Assembly (NCBI GenBank): GCA_947254385.1
Contig: CAMYCP010000021.1
Location: forward strand, 1-11,960
Direction: 5' to 3'
Length of the DNA: 11,960 nt
Origin: an uncultured Filifactor sp.
GTDB lineage: Bacteria; Bacillota; Clostridia; Peptostreptococcales; Filifactoraceae
Part shown: positions 1 to 6,401 of the stretch, in pieces
Position numbering within the stretch: position 1 is the stretch's first letter
Layout of the letters: every line of letters begins with the position of its first letter
The notes under the pieces: generated by a model
The model's database searches: none
What the model saw: the letters and a program-made list of their open reading frames with translations, nothing else
What the model was told of the DNA's origin: nothing
Position numbers and translations under genes: made by a program

Positions 1-55
1 AGAGTTAGTTTAGTTCCAACTCTGGTTTTAGGTCCAACTTTTTGGGGTCACCTTA
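1..55 (-). mobile_element. Terminal part of an IS3-family (IS150-like) insertion sequence, left copy
   Basis: Bases 1-55 are a perfect inverted copy of 11906-11960. Read outward from the window the sequence begins TAAGGTGACCCCAAAAAG followed by TTGGACC, which resembles the terminal repeats of IS150-group elements of the IS3 family (a GxACCC block, an A/T-rich stretch, then GTTGGAC). Identity between the two copies stops sharply at base 55 (C at 56 against G on the other side), so the element tip is probably at or near base 55. Only the tip is in the window; no transposase is visible. The family assignment rests on resemblance of the end sequence and is inference. Confidence 0.6.
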
Positions 56-81
56 CAAAGGCTTGTGGCGGTTTTATCATT

Positions 82-657
82 TTAAAATATTTCCTTATAT
101 ATTATCTCTTTAAGCGGTCTTTTAGGTACGTGATGTACTCCGTCCTCGGTGCGGTAGTACGTGTAACTTTCATTTTTCATATCCTCAAGCACAACGGTTT
201 CTTTAGGCTTACCGAGTGCTATAACCATTATGGGTTCAAGATGTTCTTCTATATTAAGTTCACTTACCAGCTGATATTTATTAAAAGATGCCAGCATACA
301 ACCGCCATAGCCATCTTCAACCGCAGATAACAATATGTTGGTTGCGGCGATTCCATGATCCCACATTGCGGTTTTTCTTATATTGTGATCTAAGAGCATT
401 ATTATATATGCAACCGGCCTCTCTCCCGCTTGCGGGCCGTCCCAATTCTTGAGCGCCGCCGCCCATTTTAAGCCCATAAATATTTTTTCATTAGTTTCTT
501 TTTTTAAAGACACTATATATTTAAGCGCCTGCATATTGTTGCCGCAAGAAGAAAATCTTGCGTTGTCGAGCCATTTTTCGATTTTTTTTATGTCTATTTT
601 TTCATTTTCGTCATAACGTCTGTAGGTTCTGTTTTTCAGTATTAAATCTCTTATCAT
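82..657 (-). CDS. Nitroreductase family protein (FMN-dependent)
   Basis: A 191-residue protein of the nitroreductase fold, which uses FMN and NAD(P)H to reduce nitro groups, quinones or other acceptors in the cytoplasm; the true substrate cannot be told. Visible family features are the N-terminal NRTYRRYD block (residues 9-16), whose arginines typically bind the FMN phosphate, the central segment HGIAATNILLSAVEDGYGG (101-119), CMLASF (120-125), and the C-terminal MVIALGKPKE (144-153). Length is typical for the family. I start at the ATG at 655-657 because AAGGAG lies five bases before it; an upstream TTG at 670-672 would include that ribosome binding site in the coding sequence. It follows proC by 21 bases and is probably cotranscribed with it. 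The stop is only 26 bases from the IS tip, so the native sequence downstream is missing. Confidence 0.88.
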   Translation of the reverse strand: MIRDLILKNRTYRRYDENEKIDIKKIEKWLDNARFSSCGNNMQALKYIVSLKKETNEKIFMGLKWAAALKNWDGPQAGERPVAYIIMLLDHNIRKTAMWDHGIAATNILLSAVEDGYGGCMLASFNKYQLVSELNIEEHLEPIMVIALGKPKETVVLEDMKNESYTYYRTEDGVHHVPKRPLKEIIYKEIF

Positions 658-678
658 TTTTGCTCCTTTCAATGATTT

Positions 679-1470
679 TTACATTTGGGAGGCACGGTTC
701 ACACAAGAAGTTATCGCTTCTATTATGGCACTTCTAAAGCCACATTTTTCCAGTTCTCTTACCGCCGCTATAGTTGTGCCTGCAGGAGAACACACGGCAT
801 CTTTAAGTTCTGCGGGCAATTTTTCATTTTTAAGCACCATTTCCGCACTGCCTAGCACCGATTGCGCCGCAAGTTTATAGGCGGTCTTACGTGAAAGTCC
901 CGCATATACTCCGGCATCAGCCATAGCCTCAATCATGATAAACACGTATGCAGGCGAACTTCCGGAAATGCCGGTTACGGCATCCATATATCTTTCATCC
1001 AATATTTCCGTTTCGCCGAAACTGTTGAATAATTGAACAACTGTTTGTTTATCTTCTTCGGAAATTATTTTTTCAAAACATATGACGCTCATGGCTTTAA
1101 GTACGGTGGCGGGAGTGTTGGGCATTACGCGCACTATGTTTTTCGCTTTTTTGAAATTTTCCCTTAAGTATGAGAGAGTTTTGCCGGGAAGTATGGATAT
1201 TATGTTTTTGTTTTCCGTAAAATCTTTTATTTCTTCAGTTATGTCCGATAAAAACTGCGGTTTGACGGCAAGTATTATCCAATCGGATGATTTCACCGCA
1301 TCTGTATTTTTTAAGGTCGTGTTTATAAAAAATTTTTTTTCGACTTCTTTCAATGTTTTTTCATGGGCGGCGGTTGATATAATGTCGCTTTTGTCACATA
1401 TTTTTGCGTTCAAAATTCCGGAAATCATTGCTTGAGCCATATTTCCGGAGCCTATAAAGCATATTTTCAC
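679..1470 (-). CDS. proC: Pyrroline-5-carboxylate reductase
   Basis: ProC reduces 1-pyrroline-5-carboxylate to proline with NAD(P)H, the last step of proline synthesis. The 263-residue product has the N-terminal Rossmann motif FIGSGNMA (residues 5-12), AVKPQ (68-72), VRVMPNTPA (113-121), the dimerization segment SGSSPAYVF (169-177) and the P5CR signature around CSPAGTTIAAVRELE (227-241). Length is normal. I choose the GTG at 1468-1470: AGGAG at 1480-1484 is nine bases upstream of it, whereas an ATG at 1477-1479 would touch the AGGAG with no spacing, and homologues start right before the KxxFIGxGNM motif. The nitroreductase gene follows after 21 bases. Its promoter must lie in 1481-1550, back to back with that of the 6S RNA; I see no clear -35/-10 pair for it. 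Confidence 0.95.
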   Translation of the reverse strand: MKICFIGSGNMAQAMISGILNAKICDKSDIISTAAHEKTLKEVEKKFFINTTLKNTDAVKSSDWIILAVKPQFLSDITEEIKDFTENKNIISILPGKTLSYLRENFKKAKNIVRVMPNTPATVLKAMSVICFEKIISEEDKQTVVQLFNSFGETEILDERYMDAVTGISGSSPAYVFIMIEAMADAGVYAGLSRKTAYKLAAQSVLGSAEMVLKNEKLPAELKDAVCSPAGTTIAAVRELEKCGFRSAIIEAITSCVNRASQM

Positions 1471-1513
1471 TTTAAACATCTCCTAAAATATTTTTATTTT
1501 TTACAAAAAAAAC

Positions 1514-1542
1514 TTTATTATTATTTGCGTATATCGTATAAT
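1514..1542 (+). promoter_or_regulatory. Promoter of the 6S RNA candidate
   Basis: A perfect TATAAT box sits at 1537-1542 on the plus strand. Seventeen bases upstream is TTTATT (1514-1519), a poor match to TTGACA. The predicted start at about 1549-1550 coincides with the first base pair of the closing stem of the RNA described next, which is why I assign it there. The surrounding AT-rich stretch could also hold the divergent proC promoter. Confidence 0.5.
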
Positions 1543-1549
1543 ATATATC

Positions 1550-1735
1550 GTACCTGAAATGTGCGACTATTCCTATAAATTCAACCGACATATATTTAAT
1601 GGGAATCTGAAAAACTCAAGACAATGACATGCCCCGCTTTATGAGGACCTCAGATATTTTGAGTTAAGATACCCCCCTGAGCGTAGCTCGGGCATGAATT
1701 TAGGGACTAAAAACGGCATTTTGGGTATTTCTATT
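1550..1735 (+). ncRNA. ssrS: 6S RNA candidate (RNA polymerase regulator)
   Basis: The region folds into the long rod with a central bubble that is typical of 6S RNA. The closing stem pairs 1551-1562 (TACCTGAAATGT) with 1716-1727 (GCATTTTGGGTA), with two G-U pairs. Next, TTCC/GGGA and TAAATTC/GAATTTA (the latter at 1697-1703) pair. An open bubble follows: the 5' strand reads AACCGACATATATTTAAT and the 3' strand holds the small hairpin CCTGAGC-GTA-GCTCGGG (about 1676-1692). The apical arm pairs GGG, ATCT and AACTCAA with TTGAGTT, AGAT and CCC. The 5' end (CCTGAAATGTGCG) and the bubble (CCGA..TATTT.AT) resemble E. coli 6S (CTCTGAGATGTTCGC; GCCGATATTTCAT). Length near 180 nt fits. A T-rich tail follows the closing stem and the 3' end meets the radA stop on the other strand. 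By family, 6S RNA binds the sigma-A holoenzyme and mimics an open promoter. Identification is from structure and motif resemblance, not a model search. Confidence 0.72.
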
Positions 1736-3086
1736 TTATTATGAGTGAAATTGCCTGCGATACATCGGATACTCCGATTATTTCGCAGGTTATTTTTTTG
1801 AGTTCTTTAAGCTGAAAGTAAGGTACGATTATTTTTTTAAAGCCGAGTTTTACGGTTTCTTTCACCCGCTTTTCAATATTCGTCACACTTCTTATTTCTC
1901 CCGCAAGTCCGACTTCTCCGAGTATCACGGTGTCATCGGATACGACTTTGTTTTTATATCCCGATACCACGGCGCTTATGATTGCCAAATCGACTGCCGG
2001 TTCATTCACTTGAAGTCCTCCGGTCAAGTTTACATATACGTCCTGAGTTTGCATTTTAAAGCCGAGTTTTTTTTCTATGACGGCGAGGAGCATATTCGCT
2101 CTGTTGTAATCCAGCCCCGTGGCACTCCTCCTCGGAACGGCAAAATTGCTCGTGCTGATTAGAGCCTGTATCTCCACCATAATGGGGCGACTTCCCTCCA
2201 TTGTCACCGATATTACGGAACCGGATGCATTCTTCGGTTTTTCTTCGAGCAAAGCGCCCGACGGGTTTAAAATTTCGATAAGTCCCTTGTCACTCATCTC
2301 AAATATTCCAAGTTCGTTGGTCGAGCCGAAACGATTTTTTACCGCCCTCAGCATCCTGTAAGTCTGATACCGTTCTCCCTCAAAGTAAACTACAGTGTCC
2401 ACCAAATGTTCAAGTATTTTAGGTCCCGCTATGTTGCCGTCTTTGGTGACGTGTCCCACTATAAATATACTGATATTGTTCTTTTTGCCGATATCCATTA
2501 AGCGTGAGGTAACTTCCTTAATTTGAGACACAGAACCTTGTATTGCGCTTATATCATCTGAAGATATGGTTTGAATGGAGTCGGCTATCACGAATTCTGG
2601 CTTTAAAATACCGATTTCGTCTGTAATTTCCTGTAAATTGTTGGAACTTAACATATATATATCGGATAGATCTTGGAAAAGCCTTTTCGCCCTGAGCATT
2701 ATTTGTGACACGGATTCTTCTCCCGATACGTACAAGGTTTTTTTTCTGCGAGCGACATTGTTTGCAATTTGAAGTAAAAGTGTAGATTTTCCTATTCCGG
2801 GTTCACCGGCGAAAAGGACGAGCGAACCTTTGACAATTCCTCCTCCGAGTACTCGGTCAACCTCTTTGATATCGGTTGAAAACCGTCGTTGTTCATCAAA
2901 ATTTATTTTTCCGGGAAGTACGGAGATACTTTCGGCAATTTCTTTCTTTTTTGTCGTTTTTTTATCCGATATTACCGTTTGTTCTTCAAAACTTGAATAA
3001 CTGCCGCATGACGGGCAAACCCCGCACCAGCTTATTTCTTCCCTGCCGCATACGGAGCATACATATATTGTTTTTTTCTTAGGCAT
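1731..3086 (-). CDS. radA: DNA repair protein RadA (Sms), branch-migration ATPase
   Basis: RadA is a RecA-like hexameric ATPase/helicase that extends D-loops and processes recombination intermediates. The 451-residue product shows all domains in order: a zinc finger C10-x2-C13 and C24-x2-C27, Walker A GEPGIGKST (94-102), Walker B VIADS (166-170), the RadA-specific KNRFG motif (250-254), and a C-terminal Lon-like domain with DLAIISAVVSGY that in RadA is not proteolytic. I choose the ATG at 3084-3086 because homologues begin M-x-KKK just before the first zinc cysteine. An in-frame GTG at 3120-3122 would add twelve residues unlike the family. Neither start has a recognisable Shine-Dalgarno sequence (see the -10 box at 3099-3104). 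The gene lies 65 bases after the amidohydrolase gene and ends tail to tail with the 6S RNA. Confidence 0.95.
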   Translation of the reverse strand: MPKKKTIYVCSVCGREEISWCGVCPSCGSYSSFEEQTVISDKKTTKKKEIAESISVLPGKINFDEQRRFSTDIKEVDRVLGGGIVKGSLVLFAGEPGIGKSTLLLQIANNVARRKKTLYVSGEESVSQIMLRAKRLFQDLSDIYMLSSNNLQEITDEIGILKPEFVIADSIQTISSDDISAIQGSVSQIKEVTSRLMDIGKKNNISIFIVGHVTKDGNIAGPKILEHLVDTVVYFEGERYQTYRMLRAVKNRFGSTNELGIFEMSDKGLIEILNPSGALLEEKPKNASGSVISVTMEGSRPIMVEIQALISTSNFAVPRRSATGLDYNRANMLLAVIEKKLGFKMQTQDVYVNLTGGLQVNEPAVDLAIISAVVSGYKNKVVSDDTVILGEVGLAGEIRSVTNIEKRVKETVKLGFKKIIVPYFQLKELKKITCEIIGVSDVSQAISLIIK

Positions 3087-3098
3087 AGTGTTTATAAT

Positions 3099-3104
3099 AT
3101 TATA
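3099..3104 (-). promoter_or_regulatory. Possible -10 box just upstream of radA
   Basis: Read on the minus strand this is a perfect TATAAT, with only 12 bases between it and the radA ATG. Transcription from it would begin about six bases before the start codon and give a nearly leaderless mRNA, which would fit the absence of a Shine-Dalgarno sequence. The -35 position (TAGAAG) does not match consensus, and in such AT-rich DNA a chance TATAAT is quite possible. Confidence 0.3.
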
Positions 3105-3151
3105 AATTGTAGATAACGACACTTCTAATTTTCAAAAATATCCATAAAAAA

Positions 3152-4744
3152 TTATTTTTCATTGCAATATACACATTCACCGTCTATAAATGTCATAACC
3201 GGTTTTATTTTATCTATTTCATCCGCAGGTATTTTCAATATGTCTTCATCAAGTACGACAAAGTCGGCAAAGTATCCTTCTTTTAACATACCTCTGTCTT
3301 TAAAGCCCGCAATCTCCGCTCCGTTTATAGTATAGAGCCGTAAAGCGGTTTCAATATCTATGCTTTCATCCAAACCGCAATCCGTGCCGTCGTATGCTTT
3401 ACGTGTAACCGCTCCCTTTATACAAACAAAAGGATTTGAAGGGTCAGCCCAGGATGTGGCGGGAGCATCGGTTGAAAGACTTAATTTTACATTGTTTGAA
3501 AGCATGGTCTTGTAGGGATAGCAATGTTTTATCCGTTCCATGCCCAAATTTTTGATATAACTTTCTATTTCGGAATATAAAAATATCGGTTGCGTTGAGA
3601 TATATACATTTTTTTCAGCGGCTTTTTTTATGTCGATTAAATTCGGTTCGGTCACGTGTTCCAGTCTAAGATAAGGTAAATCCTTCGTCCAAGGGTTGTC
3701 GGAGGCTGTTTTTGTTAAAATCATGCGTATCGCTTTAGTTCCCATTGCGTGTACCGCTAAAACACAAGAATGTGCTCTGCAAAATTCTAAGGCACTTTCA
3801 ATTTCATCGTCCGGGCATACGCTCAAACCGCATTCATCCGTACCCGGATACGGTTTTTCCATCCATGCCGTCTTGCCGGACACACTGCCGTCGCTTATTA
3901 ATTTAAGTCCGGCTATAAATATCTGATTATTTTTATCAAACTGTTCATCTGTTATATCAAAATCCGGCTTATCCTTAAAATAATCCCACATAAGGTACAT
4001 TGCGGTTTTTTGTCTCCAGCCCTTTTTTATTGCATCAATGTAATAGGGATAATAAAAACCTTCGGTCAAAGCACCCATATCACACACGCCGGTTATTCCT
4101 TGAGATGAAAGAAGTTTACTTAAATCTGCAATATAAGTCGTGTATTCATCGTATGTCGGTGACGGGATTTTTTCCGTGAATAAAAAGCAGGCGTTTTCGT
4201 ACAAAATTCCGTTCGGCTCACCGTTTGCATCACGCCCTATGACCCCACCCGGAGGGTCGGGTGTGTTTTTATCTATACCGGCAATTTCAAGAGCTTTACT
4301 GTTTACACTCCTGATGTGAGTGCAGGTACGTAAAATCGATACGGGTGCATCCTGGCAGGCTTTATCCAAATCATAACGATTAGGCGCACGTCCCTCTTCA
4401 AGTTTGCCCTCATCGTATCCCCAGCCTTCAATCCATTTGCATGCACCTTGTTTTTCGCGCCTCAATCGTATTTCTCTTTGAAGATTGCTTATTGAATAAA
4501 CGTTCGGCGGCAGTGCGGAAATTTGTCTACTGTATCTGGCAAGCACCGTCGGATGCATATGACTGTCAATAAGCCCCGGAATAACTCTCCTGCCGTGTAA
4601 AGATATTTTTTCACACTCACATTCAATATCTGCGCAATGTCCGATCCGTTCTATTTTTCCTTCGCTAACAAGCATGGAGTCGGCATACGGATTCAATATA
4701 TCGGAAGTAAAAATTTTACAATCGGTATACAATTTCTTTTTCAA
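3152..4744 (-). CDS. Amidohydrolase family protein, YtcJ-like (Amidohydro_3)
   Basis: A 530-residue metal-dependent hydrolase of the amidohydrolase superfamily, YtcJ/Amidohydro_3 branch. These cytoplasmic enzymes cleave amide or related bonds; the substrate here cannot be told. Metal-site motifs are visible: DSHMH (residues 60-64, the HxH pair), GLKLISDGSVSGKTAW (279-294, K281 a candidate carbamylated lysine), VHAMG (331-335), LEHVTE (361-366) and STDAPATSWADP (424-435, D426). The N-terminal part forms the beta-sandwich strands and VIPGLID (54-60) leads into the barrel. Length is typical. The start is a TTG at 4742-4744, supported by GAGGG eight bases upstream; no in-frame ATG occurs before residue 24. 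It has its own promoter at 4821-4849 and may be cotranscribed with the downstream radA, since no hairpin terminator separates them. Confidence 0.88.
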   Translation of the reverse strand: MKKKLYTDCKIFTSDILNPYADSMLVSEGKIERIGHCADIECECEKISLHGRRVIPGLIDSHMHPTVLARYSRQISALPPNVYSISNLQREIRLRREKQGACKWIEGWGYDEGKLEEGRAPNRYDLDKACQDAPVSILRTCTHIRSVNSKALEIAGIDKNTPDPPGGVIGRDANGEPNGILYENACFLFTEKIPSPTYDEYTTYIADLSKLLSSQGITGVCDMGALTEGFYYPYYIDAIKKGWRQKTAMYLMWDYFKDKPDFDITDEQFDKNNQIFIAGLKLISDGSVSGKTAWMEKPYPGTDECGLSVCPDDEIESALEFCRAHSCVLAVHAMGTKAIRMILTKTASDNPWTKDLPYLRLEHVTEPNLIDIKKAAEKNVYISTQPIFLYSEIESYIKNLGMERIKHCYPYKTMLSNNVKLSLSTDAPATSWADPSNPFVCIKGAVTRKAYDGTDCGLDESIDIETALRLYTINGAEIAGFKDRGMLKEGYFADFVVLDEDILKIPADEIDKIKPVMTFIDGECVYCNEK

Positions 4745-4820
4745 TACCCGAACCCTCTTTCACAAAAAAATTTGAACAAATAAAAATTTAAAAAGTAACT
4801 AAAAATAACATATACAAAAG

Positions 4821-4849
4821 ATTATACGGTATCTCTAAAAACCTATCAA
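4821..4849 (-). promoter_or_regulatory. Near-consensus sigma-A promoter of the amidohydrolase gene
   Basis: On the minus strand TTGATA (4849-4844) and TATAAT (4826-4821) are separated by exactly 17 bases. Predicted transcription start is near 4814, giving a leader of about 70 bases before the TTG start codon. I see no stable structure in that AT-rich leader. Confidence 0.7.
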
Positions 4850-4854
4850 AATTA

Positions 4855-4878
4855 AAAGTATTGAAACATCAATATTTT
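4855..4878 (-). terminator. Weak terminator candidate after the HAD gene
   Basis: A small dyad TATTGA-AACA-TCAATA (4859-4874), extended by A/T pairs, is followed by T-rich sequence in both directions. The stem is almost all A/T, and on the minus strand one A-C mismatch interrupts it, so stability is doubtful. Its place 15 bases after the HAD stop and next to the amidohydrolase promoter is what suggests a role. Confidence 0.35.
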
Positions 4879-4892
4879 ATTTTTTGAGAATG

Positions 4893-5549
4893 CTAAACCG
4901 CTAATACATAATCCAAAATCTCCAAGGGCTTACTAACTATTGCATCAGCTTTATATTCCGTAAGCTCCGTCTTATCCCTAAATCCCCACAAAACTCCTAC
5001 CGTAAACACACCCGCATTTTTGCCCGTCATCATGTCTGTCTTTGTATCTCCTATATAAACACATTCTTCCGGTTTAATTTTAAGTTCTTCCAAAATTGAA
5101 AGTAAAGCCTCGGGGTCGGGTTTTAATGCTATATTTTCTCTCTGCCCGTAAATATTTGAAAAAATGTCTTCTCCGTAGAGAGCGTGCACAATTTTTATTG
5201 TCGTGGAATGCGGTTTATTTGAAAGTACCGATATACGTATCCCGCTTTGTTTCAAATTATAAAGTAAATCCGATATTCCGTCGTAAGGTTTACACAAGTA
5301 CAAAAAATCTTCGTCATAAGATTTATTGTATTCACGCAATATTTTTTCGTAATTTTCCGGATAAACATTTCTGAATTTAAGTAATCTTTCTATCAATTTG
5401 GCGGCACCGTCACCTACAAACTTTTTAAAATGTTCCGTTTCTACAGGTTCTATTCCGTATTTTTGTATAGTCAAGTTGGCAAAATATGCTATGGAATTTA
5501 TAGAATCCGCCAACGTCCCGTCAAGATCGAACACACATAATTTACGCAT
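4893..5549 (-). CDS. HAD-family hydrolase, phosphoglycolate phosphatase-like
   Basis: A 218-residue cytoplasmic phosphatase of the haloacid dehalogenase superfamily (Gph/PGMB-like, HAD_2). All four motifs are present: motif I FDLDGT with nucleophile D8 and general acid D10, motif II SVLSN with S110, motif III K143 in LKPDPEALL, and motif IV YIGDTKTD with D168 and D172. The helical cap between residues 15 and about 85 is of the C1 type. The substrate may be phosphoglycolate or another small phosphate ester; sequence alone does not decide. The start ATG at 5547-5549 has AAGGAG four bases upstream. An A/T-rich tract and a large terminator-like palindrome precede it, and its likely promoter is inside that palindrome (5618-5647). 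Confidence 0.9.
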   Translation of the reverse strand: MRKLCVFDLDGTLADSINSIAYFANLTIQKYGIEPVETEHFKKFVGDGAAKLIERLLKFRNVYPENYEKILREYNKSYDEDFLYLCKPYDGISDLLYNLKQSGIRISVLSNKPHSTTIKIVHALYGEDIFSNIYGQRENIALKPDPEALLSILEELKIKPEECVYIGDTKTDMMTGKNAGVFTVGVLWGFRDKTELTEYKADAIVSKPLEILDYVLAV

Positions 5550-5565
5550 AATTCTCCTTAAAAAA

Positions 5566-5697
5566 TAAAAAAAAGTTACTATCCCGCCGTGATTTTTAAA
5601 ATAATTTGATACTTTTGATTATACAGCATTTTTTAAAGTTTATGCAATGTAAAGTCAATCAACTTAAATTATTATAAATTTCACGGTAGATAGTAAC
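5566..5697 (-). terminator. Large imperfect palindrome with T-tract, terminator of the glutaredoxin-PPC operon
   Basis: The arms 5575-5607 and 5666-5697 are inverted repeats. GTTACTATC (5575-5583) pairs with GATAGTAAC (5689-5697). After a small internal loop CCGTGA (5587-5592) pairs with TCACGG (5681-5686), and then 12 of 15 further bases pair. The 58-base inner part is also weakly self-complementary. Read on the minus strand the second arm is followed at once by T8-A-T6 (5574-5560), the pattern of an intrinsic terminator, and then by the AAGGAG of the HAD gene. It starts seven bases after the PPC stop codon. The base pairing is directly visible; termination is inferred. A MITE-like insertion is an alternative reading, but I see no clear target duplication. 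Confidence 0.65.
5618..5647 (-). promoter_or_regulatory. Promoter of the HAD gene, nested in the palindrome loop
   Basis: On the minus strand TTGCAT (5647-5642) and TATAAT (5623-5618) are 18 bases apart. The predicted start near 5611 lies after the first arm of the palindrome, so a transcript made here would contain only the second arm and could not form the terminator hairpin. The -10 box is perfect, the -35 moderate. Confidence 0.5.
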
Positions 5698-5703
5698 ATA
5701 AAA

Positions 5704-6123
5704 CTAAAAATCAAACAGATTAAGCCCTATTTTATCATCGAATTTTCTTTCCAAGGGTTCGGAAATTATTTTTATAAATATCTCTCCTGTAGCGCTTATC
5801 CTGCCGTTTTCCAAATGCCCTCCGTACATATTGCCTTTGGAGTCGGCAAGGGTTATGTGTACGTGAGTGTACACTTCCCCGTCCTTACTTGATATATTGC
5901 CGGTGAGATTTAAAATTTCAAAATCGCCCTGTATGGCGTGCTTGCTATATATCTTGTATCTGGCGTTATATACCCCCATAACCACTTCATCGGCGGCGCC
6001 TATGCCCGATACGACTCCTGCATATATTTTTTCCTTTTCACAAGCCTCTTTGAGCTTTTCAATTATTTCCTCGCCGCGTTCTAAACGAACCAGCAAATAA
6101 TCATCGACACGTTTTGTAAACAT
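5704..6123 (-). CDS. PPC (DUF296) domain protein
   Basis: A 139-residue single-domain protein of the PPC/PCC family (DUF296), which in plants is joined to AT-hooks and in bacteria occurs alone as a small trimeric protein of unclear role, often annotated as DNA-binding. Family hallmarks are visible: RLERGEEIIEKL near the N terminus (13-24), VSGIGAADEVVMG (38-50), HVHITLAD with H87 and H89 (87-94), and MYGGHL (99-104), whose histidine H103 with the other two could bind a metal. There is no signal peptide or membrane segment. The ATG at 6121-6123 has GAGG five bases upstream. It starts eight bases after the stop of the glutaredoxin-like gene, so the two form an operon. Confidence 0.87.
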   Translation of the reverse strand: MFTKRVDDYLLVRLERGEEIIEKLKEACEKEKIYAGVVSGIGAADEVVMGVYNARYKIYSKHAIQGDFEILNLTGNISSKDGEVYTHVHITLADSKGNMYGGHLENGRISATGEIFIKIISEPLERKFDDKIGLNLFDF

Positions 6124-6131
6124 AATATCCT

Positions 6132-6401
6132 CTATTCTTCAACAGCTTTTTTAAGTACACTTTCAACCAGTTCTTTACTCGGTACGCCTTCAAAAACTTT
6201 TTCTTTTTCCACATAAAACGTAGGTACATAATAATACTCAAACCCGTGTTCTTTTATCTTATCCGGTTCTTTTTCCTCGTCTATAATTTCAATGTCAACT
6301 TTTGCGTACTCGCCGTTATCTTTACGCAGTTCTTCAAGCCAACCTTTAGCTTTACGGCAATGCGGACACCAACTTGTTATCATCATGTAAACTTTTTTCA
6401 T
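6132..6401 (-). CDS. Glutaredoxin/thioredoxin-like protein with CPHC motif
   Basis: An 89-residue thioredoxin-fold protein. The active site WCPHC (residues 11-15) follows the first beta strand KVYMMITS, and the cis-proline loop YVPTFYV has P60. CPHC is the DsbA-type dithiol motif, but the short length, the absence of a signal peptide and the overall layout fit a cytoplasmic glutaredoxin-like thiol-disulfide protein. Partners are unknown. The ATG at 6399-6401 has only a G-rich GGGGG seven bases upstream as a ribosome binding site. The PPC gene follows eight bases after its stop. The promoter should lie in the 326-base gap upstream, where I see only weak candidates. Confidence 0.85.
   Translation of the reverse strand: MKKVYMMITSWCPHCRKAKGWLEELRKDNGEYAKVDIEIIDEEKEPDKIKEHGFEYYYVPTFYVEKEKVFEGVPSKELVESVLKKAVEE

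Noticed and set aside
1477..1479. ATG as the start of proC
   Set aside because: The AGGAG at 1480-1484 touches it directly; the GTG nine bases downstream has correct spacing and matches the family N terminus.
1731..2150. Lon-like C-terminal domain of RadA as an active protease
   Set aside because: In the RadA family this domain is a structural and DNA-binding scaffold, and I see no Lon-type Ser-Lys active site context.
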